64,000 nucleotides of DNA from Hydrogenimonas sp. GTDB lineage: Bacteria > Campylobacterota > Campylobacteria > Campylobacterales > Hydrogenimonadaceae. Shown here in pieces: positions 8,435-17,212 of the stretch. Location: NCBI GenBank assembly GCA_003945285.1, contig AP019005.1, forward strand, positions 124,001 to 188,000, given 5' to 3'. The notes beneath the pieces are model-generated. The model was not told the DNA's origin. It searched no databases and worked only from the letters and a program-made list of their open reading frames with translations. The translations under genes were made by a program, and so were the position numbers. Within the stretch, counting starts at the first letter, position 1. The number at the start of each line of letters is the position of its first letter.

Positions 8435-8653
8435 ATGAGCATGGAGAATATTAGAGAACTGCAGGCGTACGCATACTTCTTCTTCACCCTCTTCCTGGTA
8501 GTGATTCTGTATGCGTATATACTGCATCTCTACCGTGCGGAGAAGAAGGGTACAAGAAATTATGAAAAGTACGGTAAGCTGGCTCTGGATGATGATCTGG
8601 ACTCCAAGCCGCTTGAGCCGCAGGAAACGAAAGATAAGAAGGAGCAAAAATGA
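8435..8653 (+). CDS. ccoQ: cbb3 oxidase small subunit CcoQ
   Basis: A 72-residue protein with one membrane helix (AYAYFFFTLFLVVILYAYI, about residues 10-28) followed by a charged, Lys-rich cytoplasmic tail, the usual architecture of CcoQ, which stabilises the oxidase. It sits between ccoO and ccoP as in related bacteria. ATG at 8435 or the in-frame ATG at 8441 may be used; the difference is two residues. Its stop overlaps the ccoP start (ATGA). Confidence 0.85.
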   Translation: MSMENIRELQAYAYFFFTLFLVVILYAYILHLYRAEKKGTRNYEKYGKLALDDDLDSKPLEPQETKDKKEQK

Positions 8654-9468
8654 ATTGGTTAAGCGATAATATCAACCTTCTCGCTCTGATCGCAGCAGTC
8701 GTAATCTTGGCTTTGACTGTTTTGGTCGCAGGTAAATATATCAAGCAGATGAAGACCGACAAATCGACCGGTGAGCTTGCAGAGGAGAACTGGGACGGAA
8801 TCGGGGAGTATAAGAATGAGTTGCCTTCCGGATGGGCCTACACATTTCTTGGGACAATGATCTGGGGGATGTGGTACTTTACAGCAGGGTACCCGGTCAA
8901 TGCCTACTCTCAGATAGGTGAGTACAACGAAGAGGTCGCAGCCCATACACAGATGTTCGAAAGTAAATGGGCGAACGCCGACAAGCAGACACTCCAGGAG
9001 ATGGGTGAGGGTATCTACCTTGTCCAATGCGCCCCATGTCACGGTATCGCGGGTGACGGTATGGACGGAAAGGCTGCCGACCTGACCGTATGGGGCTCCG
9101 CTGCCGGAGTTCTCGATACCATCAACAAAGGATCCAAAGGGCTTGGTTATCCTATGGGTGAAATGCCCGGCGGTCTTCTCAGTGGAGATGCCGCCAAGAA
9201 GGTAGCCGCATATGTCGCTAACGGTATGAAGGGGGCGCAGCCTTCCGAATTCTCCGCTTGTGCGGGATGCCACGGCGCAGACGGTAAAGGTATGGGCGGA
9301 ATGGCACCGGATCTTACAACATATGGAACTCCGGCTTTTGTAGCTGACGTACTTGAACGCGGCAAAAAAGGGTATATCGGCACGATGGTCAGCTTCAAGG
9401 GCAGACTTACTCCGGTACAGGAAAAAGCTGTCGGAACATATATCCTCAGTCTTTCACGCGGTGAATAA
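8650..9468 (+). CDS. ccoP: cbb3-type cytochrome c oxidase subunit III (dihaem cytochrome c)
   Basis: CcoP accepts electrons from the bc1 branch or soluble cytochromes. The 272 residues have two N-terminal helices (residues about 6-26 and 60-80) with the family's WDGIGEYKNELP segment between them, then two cytochrome c domains with haem sites CAPCH (Cys127) and CAGCH (Cys204), each with a later Met ligand. ATG at 8650 overlaps the ccoQ stop, so the two are coupled. Confidence 0.97.
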   Translation: MNWLSDNINLLALIAAVVILALTVLVAGKYIKQMKTDKSTGELAEENWDGIGEYKNELPSGWAYTFLGTMIWGMWYFTAGYPVNAYSQIGEYNEEVAAHTQMFESKWANADKQTLQEMGEGIYLVQCAPCHGIAGDGMDGKAADLTVWGSAAGVLDTINKGSKGLGYPMGEMPGGLLSGDAAKKVAAYVANGMKGAQPSEFSACAGCHGADGKGMGGMAPDLTTYGTPAFVADVLERGKKGYIGTMVSFKGRLTPVQEKAVGTYILSLSRGE

Positions 9469-9475
9469 GGAGTAA

Positions 9476-9739
9476 ATGATGGAAAAACAGGGAAGTGCAT
9501 TCGGAATCGACGGTATTGCCGGTATGCTTATAGCTACAGTATTGCTGCTAACTATACTGGCGGGGCTGGTTACAGCCGCAATCAAAACACAGCAGGCTAC
9601 TGCCCAGCAGTCATATGAGATTGTCAATCCTCTCTCCATACAGATGAGAGGAGCGGATCTTTCCAACGAGACACATGTGATTATTCACGGTGAACCAGTG
9701 GGCGGTGATACTCTGCACAAGTACAAGTTCGAGAAGTAA
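9476..9739 (+). CDS. DUF4006 small membrane protein of the cco operon
   Basis: 87 residues with one strongly hydrophobic helix (GMLIATVLLLTILAGLVTAA, about residues 16-35) and a soluble tail. This matches the DUF4006 family, found right after ccoP in Campylobacter and relatives. Its role is unknown; the position suggests cbb3 assembly or stability. AAGGAG precedes two adjacent ATG codons at 9476 and 9479, either of which may start translation. Confidence 0.8.
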   Translation: MMEKQGSAFGIDGIAGMLIATVLLLTILAGLVTAAIKTQQATAQQSYEIVNPLSIQMRGADLSNETHVIIHGEPVGGDTLHKYKFEK

Positions 9740-9751
9740 GATCCGAAACAG

Positions 9752-11206
9752 ATGAGGCAGGCGGCAAAAGGAAGAGGCTCAGGAGCCAAGGAGTACCTCA
9801 AAGGGTGGGTACCCTACCGGTACAAACGCTACTGGCTGTTTGCCATAGTGACGGTAGTGGCCCTGGTGCTGCCGTTCATAAAGATAAACGGCAACCACTT
9901 CTTCCTTCTCAACTTCGACCATAAGCAGCTGCACTTTCTCTTCGTGCGGTTCGATATGCAGGAGTTGTACCTGATGCCCTTTTTGCTGATGCTTCTGTTT
10001 CTTGGGATCTTCTTCATGACGACCCTGGGCGGAAGGGTCTGGTGCGGCTGGGCATGTCCCCAGACGATATTCCGCGTTATATACAGGGATCTTTTCGAGA
10101 CCAAACTGCTTGGCCTCAGAAAGCGAATAACGAACAAACAGCAAGAGCCCGACTGGAGTAAGCCGGAGAATAAGGCGAAAGAGGGTGTGGCTATAGTGCT
10201 GTGGTCCGTGCTCGCCCTTATAGCGGCGGCCGACTTCACATGGTACTTCGTTCCACCGGAGGACTTCTTCCGCTATATCCAGGACCCGGCATCCCACCCG
10301 GTGCTTATAGGCTTTTGGCTGGGAATAGCACTCTTTCTTATAGTGGATGTGGTGTGGCTCAAAGAGAACTTCTGCATCTACATCTGCCCATACAGCAGAG
10401 TGCAGTCGGTTATGTACGATGACGATACGATAATGGCTATCTACGATGTACACAGAGGGGGGCATATCTACGACCATGAGGGTCAAGACGGTAAAAAGCT
10501 GGTACACAACATAAAAGAGCTGCACGAAAGAGAGCCTGAAGCGGAGTGTACCGCATGTGAAAGCTGCGTGAAAGTGTGCCCGACCCATATAGATATACGC
10601 CAGGGTATGCAGCTTGAGTGTATAAACTGCCTCGAGTGTGTGGACGCATGTACAAAAGTGATGGGGGCTCTCGGTAAACCGAGCCTCGTACAGTGGAGCA
10701 GCCCCAGAGAGATAGAGAAACGTGAGGGCAGGACAAAGTATATAAGACCGAGAACGGTAGCATACGCAGTCGCCCTGACGATAGTGACGGTAGCCCTCTT
10801 CGTAATGGGCACCAAAAAAGAGCATATGCTGCTCAACATAAACAAGACGGCCCAGCTCTACAGATTCACCCACGACGGCAGAGTGGTAAACGACTATACC
10901 TTTCTGTTCCAGAATACGGATACGAAAGATCATACATACTACTTCGAGGTAGTGGACAACCCGAAGATAAAGATAGTCAAACCGACAAAACCGTTCAAAC
11001 TTCTGGCCCGTAAAAAGGCGAAGAAGATCGTACAGCTGGAAGCGGTAGAGCCGCTCGCCGAAAACAGCAGGAAAGATACACCGGTCCCGATAACCATAAG
11101 GGCCTTCGCGACGGATGACCCAGAAAAGATATCGGTGACCAGGCGTACGGTGTTTGTCTATCCCAGGTGGGATATAGTGCAGAAGAGAGTCAAAGAGGCT
11201 CGATAA
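9752..11206 (+). CDS. ccoG: Cytochrome c oxidase accessory protein CcoG (FixG/RdxA family)
   Basis: CcoG is a membrane iron-sulfur protein involved in copper handling for the CuB site of cbb3 oxidases. The 484 residues show several membrane helices, the RVWCGWACPQT motif (about residue 95), a dicluster ferredoxin region (CTACESCVKVCPTHIDIRQG then CINCLECVDAC), and a C-terminal Ig-like periplasmic domain after a last helix at about residues 335-355. Length and order of parts are those of the family. It follows the DUF4006 gene by 12 bp. Confidence 0.96.
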   Translation: MRQAAKGRGSGAKEYLKGWVPYRYKRYWLFAIVTVVALVLPFIKINGNHFFLLNFDHKQLHFLFVRFDMQELYLMPFLLMLLFLGIFFMTTLGGRVWCGWACPQTIFRVIYRDLFETKLLGLRKRITNKQQEPDWSKPENKAKEGVAIVLWSVLALIAAADFTWYFVPPEDFFRYIQDPASHPVLIGFWLGIALFLIVDVVWLKENFCIYICPYSRVQSVMYDDDTIMAIYDVHRGGHIYDHEGQDGKKLVHNIKELHEREPEAECTACESCVKVCPTHIDIRQGMQLECINCLECVDACTKVMGALGKPSLVQWSSPREIEKREGRTKYIRPRTVAYAVALTIVTVALFVMGTKKEHMLLNINKTAQLYRFTHDGRVVNDYTFLFQNTDTKDHTYYFEVVDNPKIKIVKPTKPFKLLARKKAKKIVQLEAVEPLAENSRKDTPVPITIRAFATDDPEKISVTRRTVFVYPRWDIVQKRVKEAR

Positions 11207-11236
11207 CATGTTACAATTACAGCAAAGGAGAGAAAT

Positions 11237-11338
11237 ATGATTCAGATAATGGACAAAGTTCTGGGTTGGGGAATGGTAGTCATGGCGGCATATACACTCT
11301 GGGCGGTTGTCACCGCAAACCACGCTTTTGTCGGCTGA
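11237..11338 (+). CDS. 33-residue single-helix membrane protein in the cco accessory operon
   Basis: ATG at 11237 is preceded by AAAGGAG at proper distance and encodes 33 residues: a short polar start (MIQIMDKV), then one hydrophobic helix (GWGMVVMAAYTLWAVVTA), ending in HAFVG. It lies 30 bp after ccoG and 21 bp before the TPM-domain gene, in the same direction. Size and topology resemble CcoS/CcoQ-type helpers, but no family can be named. Ribosome site, operon position and sensible membrane topology support it as real. Confidence 0.7.
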   Translation: MIQIMDKVLGWGMVVMAAYTLWAVVTANHAFVG

Positions 11339-11359
11339 TAGTTGAGAAGAACCGACACT

Positions 11360-11974
11360 ATGAAAAGAGGGGGGATGCTCCCCTCTCTGCTACTTCTCTT
11401 TTTTATCCCCTCTCTGCTTTTCTCCAAAACCGGTTTTATTCTCGTAAACGATGGTGTGATGCCTCCCAAACAGGTGGAAAAGATGGAGCAGATGGGTGAA
11501 GAGCTATACAGTAAAACCGGTGTTGCCGCATTTGTCGCCGCCGTCGCCGAACTCAACAAGACCAAACCTGTGGATCTCATAGAAGATTTTAAGGAGAAGT
11601 ACCCCGACTACATACTTCTCTATTTTTCGATGAAACCGAAAGCTGTCAACATCTTTGCATCGAAGAGTGCCGAAAAGTTGATAGATATAGAGCAGATATT
11701 GAGCCCTCTGCCGTGGCGTGGAACCATTAAACCTGTGATGAGTCCCGCCTTCAGCAAGAGTGAGAGCGTCAAGAATGAAGTTGCGCTCTTCAACGGTTAT
11801 GCCGATATTGTGGATCAGGCGGCTGAGAGCAGGGGTGTAAAGCTTGAATCGAGCATAGGAAGCGGAAGTAAAGATAGTTTCAAATTTATCAGATGGATCT
11901 TTTACGCTATTCTGACTCTCTTTTTCATTCAATATATCATATACAAGGTGAGGAGCCGTCGTGGAGAGTCCTGA
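11360..11974 (+). CDS. TPM-domain-like membrane-anchored protein
   Basis: About 204 residues: a signal peptide or anchor (LPSLLLLFFIPSLLFS), a globular periplasmic region, and a C-terminal membrane helix (WIFYAILTLFFIQYIIY) with a basic tail. The globular part resembles the TPM domain (FILVNDGVMPPKQVEKMEQ, then TGVAAFVAAVAEL and DYILLYFSM). The equivalent place in relatives also holds an unnamed membrane protein between ccoG and fixH, suggesting a part in oxidase assembly. Starts at 11342 (TTG), 11360 (ATG) and 11375 (ATG) are possible; 11360 is chosen as the first ATG. A short stem (AGAGGGG/CCCCTCT, about 11366-11386) covers the beginning of the gene. Confidence 0.65.
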   Translation: MKRGGMLPSLLLLFFIPSLLFSKTGFILVNDGVMPPKQVEKMEQMGEELYSKTGVAAFVAAVAELNKTKPVDLIEDFKEKYPDYILLYFSMKPKAVNIFASKSAEKLIDIEQILSPLPWRGTIKPVMSPAFSKSESVKNEVALFNGYADIVDQAAESRGVKLESSIGSGSKDSFKFIRWIFYAILTLFFIQYIIYKVRSRRGES

Positions 11975-12473
11975 GAAAAAGAAAAAAGAGATCAACTACT
12001 GGCCCTACACGATTGTCGGAATGATTCTTACGGTCGTCATGCTTTCGGCATGGACGATCAAGGTCGCCCTGAAAAACCCCGTGCAGTTGGAGAACAGTTA
12101 TATGATGAAGTATCAGGATGTTGATGAAAATATCAACGATATACTTCTCAAGCAGCGGGAGTTCGACGGCAAATATACTATAGGGCTCGAGAGCAACAGG
12201 TTGAAGATCGGTCCGAACCGGATCTACGTGAAGGTTTTGAGCCGAGATGGAGATCCTGTAAAAGGTGCATCGGTCCGGGTGCTTGTCACCAGACCGGATA
12301 CTACACAGTATGATACGGAGCTCGACAGATTCTCCTACAAAGAGGGACTGTACTCGAGTGAAGAGTTCAATCTGACAAGAAGCGGGCGCTGGAATATAGT
12401 GACGAGAGTAGAGGTAGGCGGTGATGTAGGATATAAAAAATATAAAACGTTTGTGAAAGAGGGAGCAAATTAG
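11961..12473 (+). CDS. FixH family protein
   Basis: 170 residues with an N-terminal membrane helix (YTIVGMILTVVMLSAWTI, about residues 13-30) and a periplasmic Ig-like beta domain, the organisation of FixH, which belongs to the copper-loading/assembly set of cbb3 oxidases. The conserved feature is the membrane-proximal YMMKYQDVDENIND segment followed by a region of paired strands ending in a Gly-rich turn. GTG at 11961 overlaps the preceding gene by 14 bases. It closes the cco operon, being followed by a hairpin. Confidence 0.8.
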   Translation: MESPEKKKKEINYWPYTIVGMILTVVMLSAWTIKVALKNPVQLENSYMMKYQDVDENINDILLKQREFDGKYTIGLESNRLKIGPNRIYVKVLSRDGDPVKGASVRVLVTRPDTTQYDTELDRFSYKEGLYSSEEFNLTRSGRWNIVTRVEVGGDVGYKKYKTFVKEGAN

Positions 12474-12474
12474 T

Positions 12475-12499
12475 CCGTCACCGCTATATACGGTGACGG
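12475..12499 (+). terminator. Hairpin terminator after the cco accessory operon
   Basis: CCGTCACCG, loop CTATATA, CGGTGACGG begins one base after the fixH-like stop. Nine perfect pairs, but only a weak following sequence (AGAAGCTC), so termination may be partial. Confidence 0.6.
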
Positions 12500-12614
12500 A
12501 GAAGCTCTCCGGGAAGATCTCCCAGCAAGCTTATAAAATACTGAAATTAAGCTAGAATTAATCAGACTTACCCTACAATCGCTTCGTTCAAATCTTTTTA
12601 AAGGTCAAGCTACC

Positions 12615-13046
12615 ATGAAAATGACAAAAATGGTAAACAGCGCTCAGGTTGAGCGTGACTGGATCGTACTCGATGCAGACGGAAAAACATTCGGACGACT
12701 GGTTACGGAGATCGCAACCTATCTTCGCGGAAAACATAAACCCTATTTTACTCCCCATGTGGACTGTGGCGATCATGTCATAGTTATCAATGCATCCAAG
12801 GTAAAATTTACCGGTGGGAACAAGCTTGAAGATAAGCAGTACCACAGACACAGCGGATATTTCGGAAGCGTCAAAAGCGAAAAGCTGGGAGAGCTTATAG
12901 AGAAGAACCCGGAAAAACTTTTCAAACTGGCGACACGCGGAATGCTGCCCAAGACCAAACTCGGACGTGCTATGCTGAAAAAACTGCGAGTATATGCCGG
13001 AAGCGAGCACCCGCATACAGCACAAGTGAAAGCAAAGGATAACTAA
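12615..13046 (+). CDS. rplM: 50S ribosomal protein L13
   Basis: 143 residues with the L13 signatures ([19 protein letters not shown] at the start and AVRGMLP-like [16 protein letters not shown] near residue 105-120). It is followed after one base by rpsI, the universal pair. The upstream 130 bp contains a promoter-like TACAAT at about 12574-12579. The start ATG at 12615 follows AAAGGTCAAGC. Confidence 0.98.
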   Translation: MKMTKMVNSAQVERDWIVLDADGKTFGRLVTEIATYLRGKHKPYFTPHVDCGDHVIVINASKVKFTGGNKLEDKQYHRHSGYFGSVKSEKLGELIEKNPEKLFKLATRGMLPKTKLGRAMLKKLRVYAGSEHPHTAQVKAKDN

Positions 13047-13047
13047 G

Positions 13048-13437
13048 ATGGCTAATGTTTATGCAACTGGAAAACGTAAAAGCGCTGTAGCCAAAGTCTG
13101 GCTCAAGCCTGGCAGCGGAAAGATGACTATAAACGGAATGGGGCTCGATGAGTGGCTCGGGGGCCATGAATCTATAAAGCGAAAGGTTATGCAGCCGCTT
13201 CTTTTGACAAAGCAGGAGACAAGTGTCGATATAGTCGCACAGACCCTCGGCGGCGGCTACTCCGCCCAGGCTGATGCTCTGAAGCACGGAATTTCAAAAG
13301 CGCTTGTCGCCTTCGATGAAGAGTTTAGAAAGATTCTCAAGCCCAACGGGCTTCTTACACGTGACTCACGTGTTGTTGAGCGTAAAAAATACGGTAAGCA
13401 CAAAGCTCGACGAAGTCCTCAGTTCTCAAAACGTTAA
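13048..13437 (+). CDS. rpsI: 30S ribosomal protein S9
   Basis: 129 residues, starting [19 protein letters not shown] and ending in the conserved basic tail ([28 protein letters not shown] split over the last 28 residues), which reaches the P-site tRNA. Directly follows rplM. A CCCGGG-rich hairpin (about 13445-13463) lies just beyond the stop and may weakly terminate or merely form the leader of the next gene. Confidence 0.98.
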   Translation: MANVYATGKRKSAVAKVWLKPGSGKMTINGMGLDEWLGGHESIKRKVMQPLLLTKQETSVDIVAQTLGGGYSAQADALKHGISKALVAFDEEFRKILKPNGLLTRDSRVVERKKYGKHKARRSPQFSKR

Positions 13438-13474
13438 TCTTTTTCCCGGGCATCTTCCCCGGGGGAGTTATAGA

Positions 13475-13879
13475 ATGAAAAAAATCGCACTTTTTATACT
13501 TCTTTTCTCAATCTCACTATTCGCCGGTGTCAAGGATCTCGATATAGAGAGCTTCGAGAAGATAAAAAGAGAGGGTGTACCGGTCATAGATATCAGAACC
13601 CCTCAGGAGTGGCGCGAAACGGGTGTCATAGAGGGAAGCCACACGATAATGTTTTTCGACCGCTCCGGCAGGTATGATCTGAAGTCGTTTCTGGAGAGGC
13701 TATCCGCACTCGGCATAGACAAAAACCGCCCGTTCGTTCTTGTCTGCCGCTCCGCCAGCAGAACGAAAATGGTCGGTGACTTTCTGGCCGACAAGATGGG
13801 TTACAAAAAAGTTTTCGAACTCGAAGGCGGTATTCTCAACTGGAAAAGACACAACAAGCCTCTGGTTCCGCCGAAGTGA
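13475..13879 (+). CDS. Periplasmic rhodanese-like sulfurtransferase
   Basis: 134 residues: signal peptide (KIALFILLFSISLFAG) then one rhodanese domain with VPVIDIRTPQEWRETGVIEGS and the active loop VCRSASRTK, whose Cys91 would carry the persulfide. The six-residue loop CRSASR is typical of single-domain rhodaneses. ATG at 13475 is chosen because the signal peptide follows directly; an upstream in-frame start lies inside rpsI. The end overlaps the solute-binding-protein gene (13876), so the two are coupled. The sulfur substrate is unknown. Confidence 0.88.
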   Translation: MKKIALFILLFSISLFAGVKDLDIESFEKIKREGVPVIDIRTPQEWRETGVIEGSHTIMFFDRSGRYDLKSFLERLSALGIDKNRPFVLVCRSASRTKMVGDFLADKMGYKKVFELEGGILNWKRHNKPLVPPK

Positions 13880-15378
13880 TGATAAGGCTCCTCTCGGCGC
13901 TTCTTTTCCCGCTATTTCTCCACGCCTCCACTCTTCACCTCTCTCTTGGTGCGAATCCCAGCAGAATAAATCCTCTTCTTGCGACCGACAGCGCCAGCGG
14001 AGAGATAAGCGGCTGGATATTCAACGGAGTTGTAAAGTTTGACAAAAACGGCAGCATCGTCGGAGATCTCGCAGAGTCTTGGATCTTCAAAACGCCGAAA
14101 GTAGTCGTTTTCAAACTCAGAAGAGGTGTAAAGTGGCATGACGGCAAACCGTTTGACGCCGAAGATGTCGTATTTACGTACAATCTCCTGAAATCTCCTA
14201 AAATATTCACTCCCTATGCCAGCGATTTCAGATATGTAGAGTCCGTCAGGGCGCTCGATCCCTTTACTCTGGAAGTAAGGTACAAGGAGCCGTATTTCAA
14301 AGCTCTCTCCATATGGATGATGGGCATACTGCCCAAACACCTTTGGGAGGGTGTAGAGGACCCGATGACATCCGATCTCAACAGAAAGCCGGTCGGGACA
14401 GGCCCTTACCGCCTGAAGAGTATGCAAAACTCCGGTGATGTGATTCTCGAGGCGAACAGCGACTATTTCGAGCATAGGCCAAATATCGATTTCATACACT
14501 ACCACTTTATGCCCGATCCGACCACGAGGTTTCTGATGCTGAAAGCCAAGAAGCTCGATATGGGCTCCCTCACCCCTCTTCAAAGAGAGAGGCAGCTGGA
14601 GGACTCTTTCCTCGATTACTACAGAATAGTGCAGATGCCCGGCAGGGGATACACCTATCTCGGATTCAATCTGAAGCTTCCGAAATTCAGGGACAGACGG
14701 GTTAGAGAGGCCATCGATATGGCAATAGATAAAAACGAGCTGATTAAAATACTCTTCTTCTCCCACGGGAAGGTCTGCTATGGCCCCTTTATGCCGGGAA
14801 CATTCGCCTTCCCGAAAAAGAGTCCCAAACATACATATGACCCAGAAAGAGCGAAAGCGCTGCTCAAAGAAGCCGGCTATACCGACAAAAAACCTCTCGA
14901 ATTTACAATCTCTACAAATGCCAACAACTCTACAAGGCTCTATGCGGCACAGATAATACAGTACCAGCTGGCGCGCATAGGCGTCAGGGTAAAGATACGA
15001 GCTATGGAGTGGCAGGCCTTTTTGAATACCGTAGTTACCCCGAGAAGGTTCGAAGTGATACTTCTGGGGTGGAGCCTGGGGCTCATTCCGGACGCGTATG
15101 CGCTCTGGCACTCAGATTCCGACAAGCTGGGAGGTTTCAACCTGGTCGGCTACAGGAACGAAAGGGTCGACAGGATGATAGAGAGGGCGGAGAAGTTGAC
15201 CGATTTGGAGAGAGTGGGGGAGATATATAGAAAGATGTTCAATATAATAGCGGAAGAGAGGCCATACATTTTTTTGTATATCCCCGACTCGATAACCGCC
15301 GTAAACAGGAAGATAACCCCGATCGTACCATCCATAATAGGTATCATGCACAACCAGATAGATTGGATCAAGCCTTGA
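13876..15378 (+). CDS. Family 5 extracellular solute-binding protein (peptide/nickel type)
   Basis: 500 residues with a signal peptide (MIRLLSALLFPLFLHAS) and the SBP family 5 fold: early INPLLATDSASGEI, the family block LRRGVKWHDGKPFDAEDVVFTY (about residues 78-99), and PVGTGPYRLKS near residue 170. It would bind an oligopeptide, nickel chelate or similar ligand in the periplasm. No permease or ATPase gene is nearby, so it either uses a transporter elsewhere or has another role. It overlaps the rhodanese by 4 bases and is followed by an overlapping phosphatase gene. Confidence 0.9.
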   Translation: MMIRLLSALLFPLFLHASTLHLSLGANPSRINPLLATDSASGEISGWIFNGVVKFDKNGSIVGDLAESWIFKTPKVVVFKLRRGVKWHDGKPFDAEDVVFTYNLLKSPKIFTPYASDFRYVESVRALDPFTLEVRYKEPYFKALSIWMMGILPKHLWEGVEDPMTSDLNRKPVGTGPYRLKSMQNSGDVILEANSDYFEHRPNIDFIHYHFMPDPTTRFLMLKAKKLDMGSLTPLQRERQLEDSFLDYYRIVQMPGRGYTYLGFNLKLPKFRDRRVREAIDMAIDKNELIKILFFSHGKVCYGPFMPGTFAFPKKSPKHTYDPERAKALLKEAGYTDKKPLEFTISTNANNSTRLYAAQIIQYQLARIGVRVKIRAMEWQAFLNTVVTPRRFEVILLGWSLGLIPDAYALWHSDSDKLGGFNLVGYRNERVDRMIERAEKLTDLERVGEIYRKMFNIIAEERPYIFLYIPDSITAVNRKITPIVPSIIGIMHNQIDWIKP

Positions 15379-16058
15379 CGTGTTCAAAAGGGAGGGGGCG
15401 CAAGCCTGTTACGATACTCTTTGACCTGGATGGGACCCTTATAGACTCGACGGAAGCTATTTTGGAGAGCTTTTACACCGCCTTTGGGGAGTTCGGCGGC
15501 GAAAATCCTGAGCGGGACCGGATCGAGAGGCTTATAGGCCACCCCCTGGATCGGATGTTTGCTTCTCTCGGTGTGGAGAGTGAATATATCGATGCGCATG
15601 TGGAAGCCTACAAGAGACACTACAGGAAGGTAAGCAGGGAAAAGACGACACTCCTCCCGGGAGCGGCAGAAGCGGTACGAAGAGCATACGACTTTGCGCT
15701 GCTGGGAGTCGTCACGACAAAGACGGGCCGATACTCCGTGGAGCTTCTTGAGCACATGGGGCTGATGAGCAGCTTCGACGTGCTGATAGGTCGGGAGGAT
15801 GTAGTCAACCCGAAACCCCATCCCGAGCCGATTTTGAAAGCTTTGGACGCCTTGGGGCGGTCTACTGAAAACTGCTGGATGGTCGGTGATACGTTGATGG
15901 ATGTGGATGCCGCCAGGGCAGCCGGTGTCAAACCGTTCGCCCTTACATGCGGTTATGCGGACGCGTCGGATCTTGAGTCTGCTTGCGAGCATCTGGCCCC
16001 CGATGCACTGAGCGCCGTTTCGGCGATATACCGGGTTGCAGAAAAAAGCGGGGTTTGA
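15375..16058 (+). CDS. HAD-superfamily phosphatase, phosphoglycolate phosphatase-like
   Basis: A subclass IA HAD hydrolase with motif I DLDGTLIDS (nucleophile and acid Asp), motif II in VVTTKTGR, motif III Lys in NPKPHPEP, and motif IV VGDTLMDVDAARAAG. This is the layout of Gph/PGP phosphatases that clear 2-phosphoglycolate, though other small phosphate esters are possible. The start is uncertain: a TTG at 15375 overlaps the previous stop (TTGA) and an earlier TTG is at 15363; a good GGGAGGG (15391-15397) points to a start near 15408, where no standard start codon exists. Confidence 0.82.
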   Translation: MTCSKGRGRKPVTILFDLDGTLIDSTEAILESFYTAFGEFGGENPERDRIERLIGHPLDRMFASLGVESEYIDAHVEAYKRHYRKVSREKTTLLPGAAEAVRRAYDFALLGVVTTKTGRYSVELLEHMGLMSSFDVLIGREDVVNPKPHPEPILKALDALGRSTENCWMVGDTLMDVDAARAAGVKPFALTCGYADASDLESACEHLAPDALSAVSAIYRVAEKSGV

Positions 16059-16244
16059 GATCGCGCGGGACGCAGAATGGGGGTATGCGATACATATTTA
16101 TCTCTTTCTTTCCTCTTTAGCCGTAAAAAGCTTGCTTTAAGAGCCGCTTGATTACAATTAGCATACCTTAGTATATAAATAAAAAGCGCCATTAAAATCT
16201 TGCGAGTGAGAATAGGTTTTTTTGGTCTTTTGAAGGGAGAATCG

Positions 16245-16802
16245 ATGTTGGAAATTCGCTGGCACTCTCGTGCAGGACAAGGTGCGGTTACAGGCGCCAA
16301 AGGTTTGGCGGATGTCGTATCACGAACCGGAAAATTTGTACAGGCGTTCGCCTTTTACGGATCGGCCAAGCGCGGTGCCGCAATGACAGCCTACAACCGT
16401 GTGGATGATGAAGAGATTCTCAATCATGAGAAGTTCATGCATCCGGACTATGTTCTCGTTATCGACCCGGGCCTTACTTATACCGCGGATATTACCGCGC
16501 ATGAGAAAGATAGTACGAAATATATCATCACTACACACCTCGACAAAGATGAGCTGATTGAGCAGCAGCCCAAGCTGAAAGGCAAAGACATATATGTGGT
16601 AGACTGCATGCAGATCTCTCTCGATACTATCGGAAGGGCTATCCCGAATACTCCGATGCTGGGGGCTTTGATGAAGGTATCCGGGATGTTTGAACTGGAC
16701 TACTTTCAAAATGCGATGAAGAGTGTACTTTCCAAATTTCCGCAGAAGATCATCGATGCAAATATGGCGGCGATCGAACGTGCGTACAATTCAGTGAAGT
16801 AA
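16245..16802 (+). CDS. porC: Pyruvate:ferredoxin oxidoreductase gamma subunit
   Basis: 185 residues beginning IRWHSRAGQGAVTGAKGLADVV, the glycine-rich signature of the POR gamma subunit, with PDYVLVIDPGL and YVVDCMQISLDTIGR later. Together with PorD, A and B it makes the four-subunit enzyme that converts pyruvate and CoA to acetyl-CoA, CO2 and reduced ferredoxin, or the reverse. ATG at 16245 follows AAGGGAGAATCG. An in-frame start at 16200 lacks a ribosome site. First gene of the operon; a TACAAT about 90 bp upstream (near 16153) is a weak promoter candidate. Confidence 0.95.
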   Translation: MLEIRWHSRAGQGAVTGAKGLADVVSRTGKFVQAFAFYGSAKRGAAMTAYNRVDDEEILNHEKFMHPDYVLVIDPGLTYTADITAHEKDSTKYIITTHLDKDELIEQQPKLKGKDIYVVDCMQISLDTIGRAIPNTPMLGALMKVSGMFELDYFQNAMKSVLSKFPQKIIDANMAAIERAYNSVK

Positions 16803-16813
16803 AGGAAGATAAG

Positions 16814-17200
16814 ATGAGATATCTTGGATGGGATGAACTGCTCCCGGGAGCGATTCTCTTCTCGTTTGACGAGGAGATGGAGAAAGATGCGTGTGAAGTT
16901 CTGCCGGAAAACAGGCCCTATGCCGAAACGAACTCCCATGAGGCATATGTAGGTGACTGGCGGGTTCTGAAACCGGTATATAACAGAGATCTCTGTATCG
17001 ACTGCCAGTTCTGCTGGATCTACTGTCCCGATGTTTCGATCATCTCCCGCGACAAAAAGATGATCGGTGTCGATTACGACCACTGCAAAGGGTGCGGCAT
17101 ATGTGTAGAAGTCTGCCCGACCAACCCGAAATCGCTGCTTATGTTCGAAGAGCGTATAGAAAATGAAAATGCTCTGGCCCAGTGGCCGGAGAAAGAGTAA
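16814..17200 (+). CDS. porD: Pyruvate:ferredoxin oxidoreductase delta subunit (2[4Fe-4S] ferredoxin)
   Basis: 128 residues. The C-terminal half has two cluster motifs, CIDCQFCWIYCPDV and CKGCGICVEVCPTNP, for two [4Fe-4S] centres that relay electrons from the catalytic subunit. The longer N-terminal part (residues 1-55, with GWDELLPGAILF) is typical of the Campylobacterota delta subunit. It is 11 bp after porC with AAGGAAG ahead of the ATG. Confidence 0.95.
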   Translation: MRYLGWDELLPGAILFSFDEEMEKDACEVLPENRPYAETNSHEAYVGDWRVLKPVYNRDLCIDCQFCWIYCPDVSIISRDKKMIGVDYDHCKGCGICVEVCPTNPKSLLMFEERIENENALAQWPEKE

Positions 17201-17212
17201 CAGGAGAGTTAG

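Noticed and set aside
9779-11323. 514-codon minus-strand frame opposite ccoG
   Set aside because: Antisense to a certain gene, Cys/His/Tyr-rich, no ribosome site; typical shadow of high-bias coding DNA.
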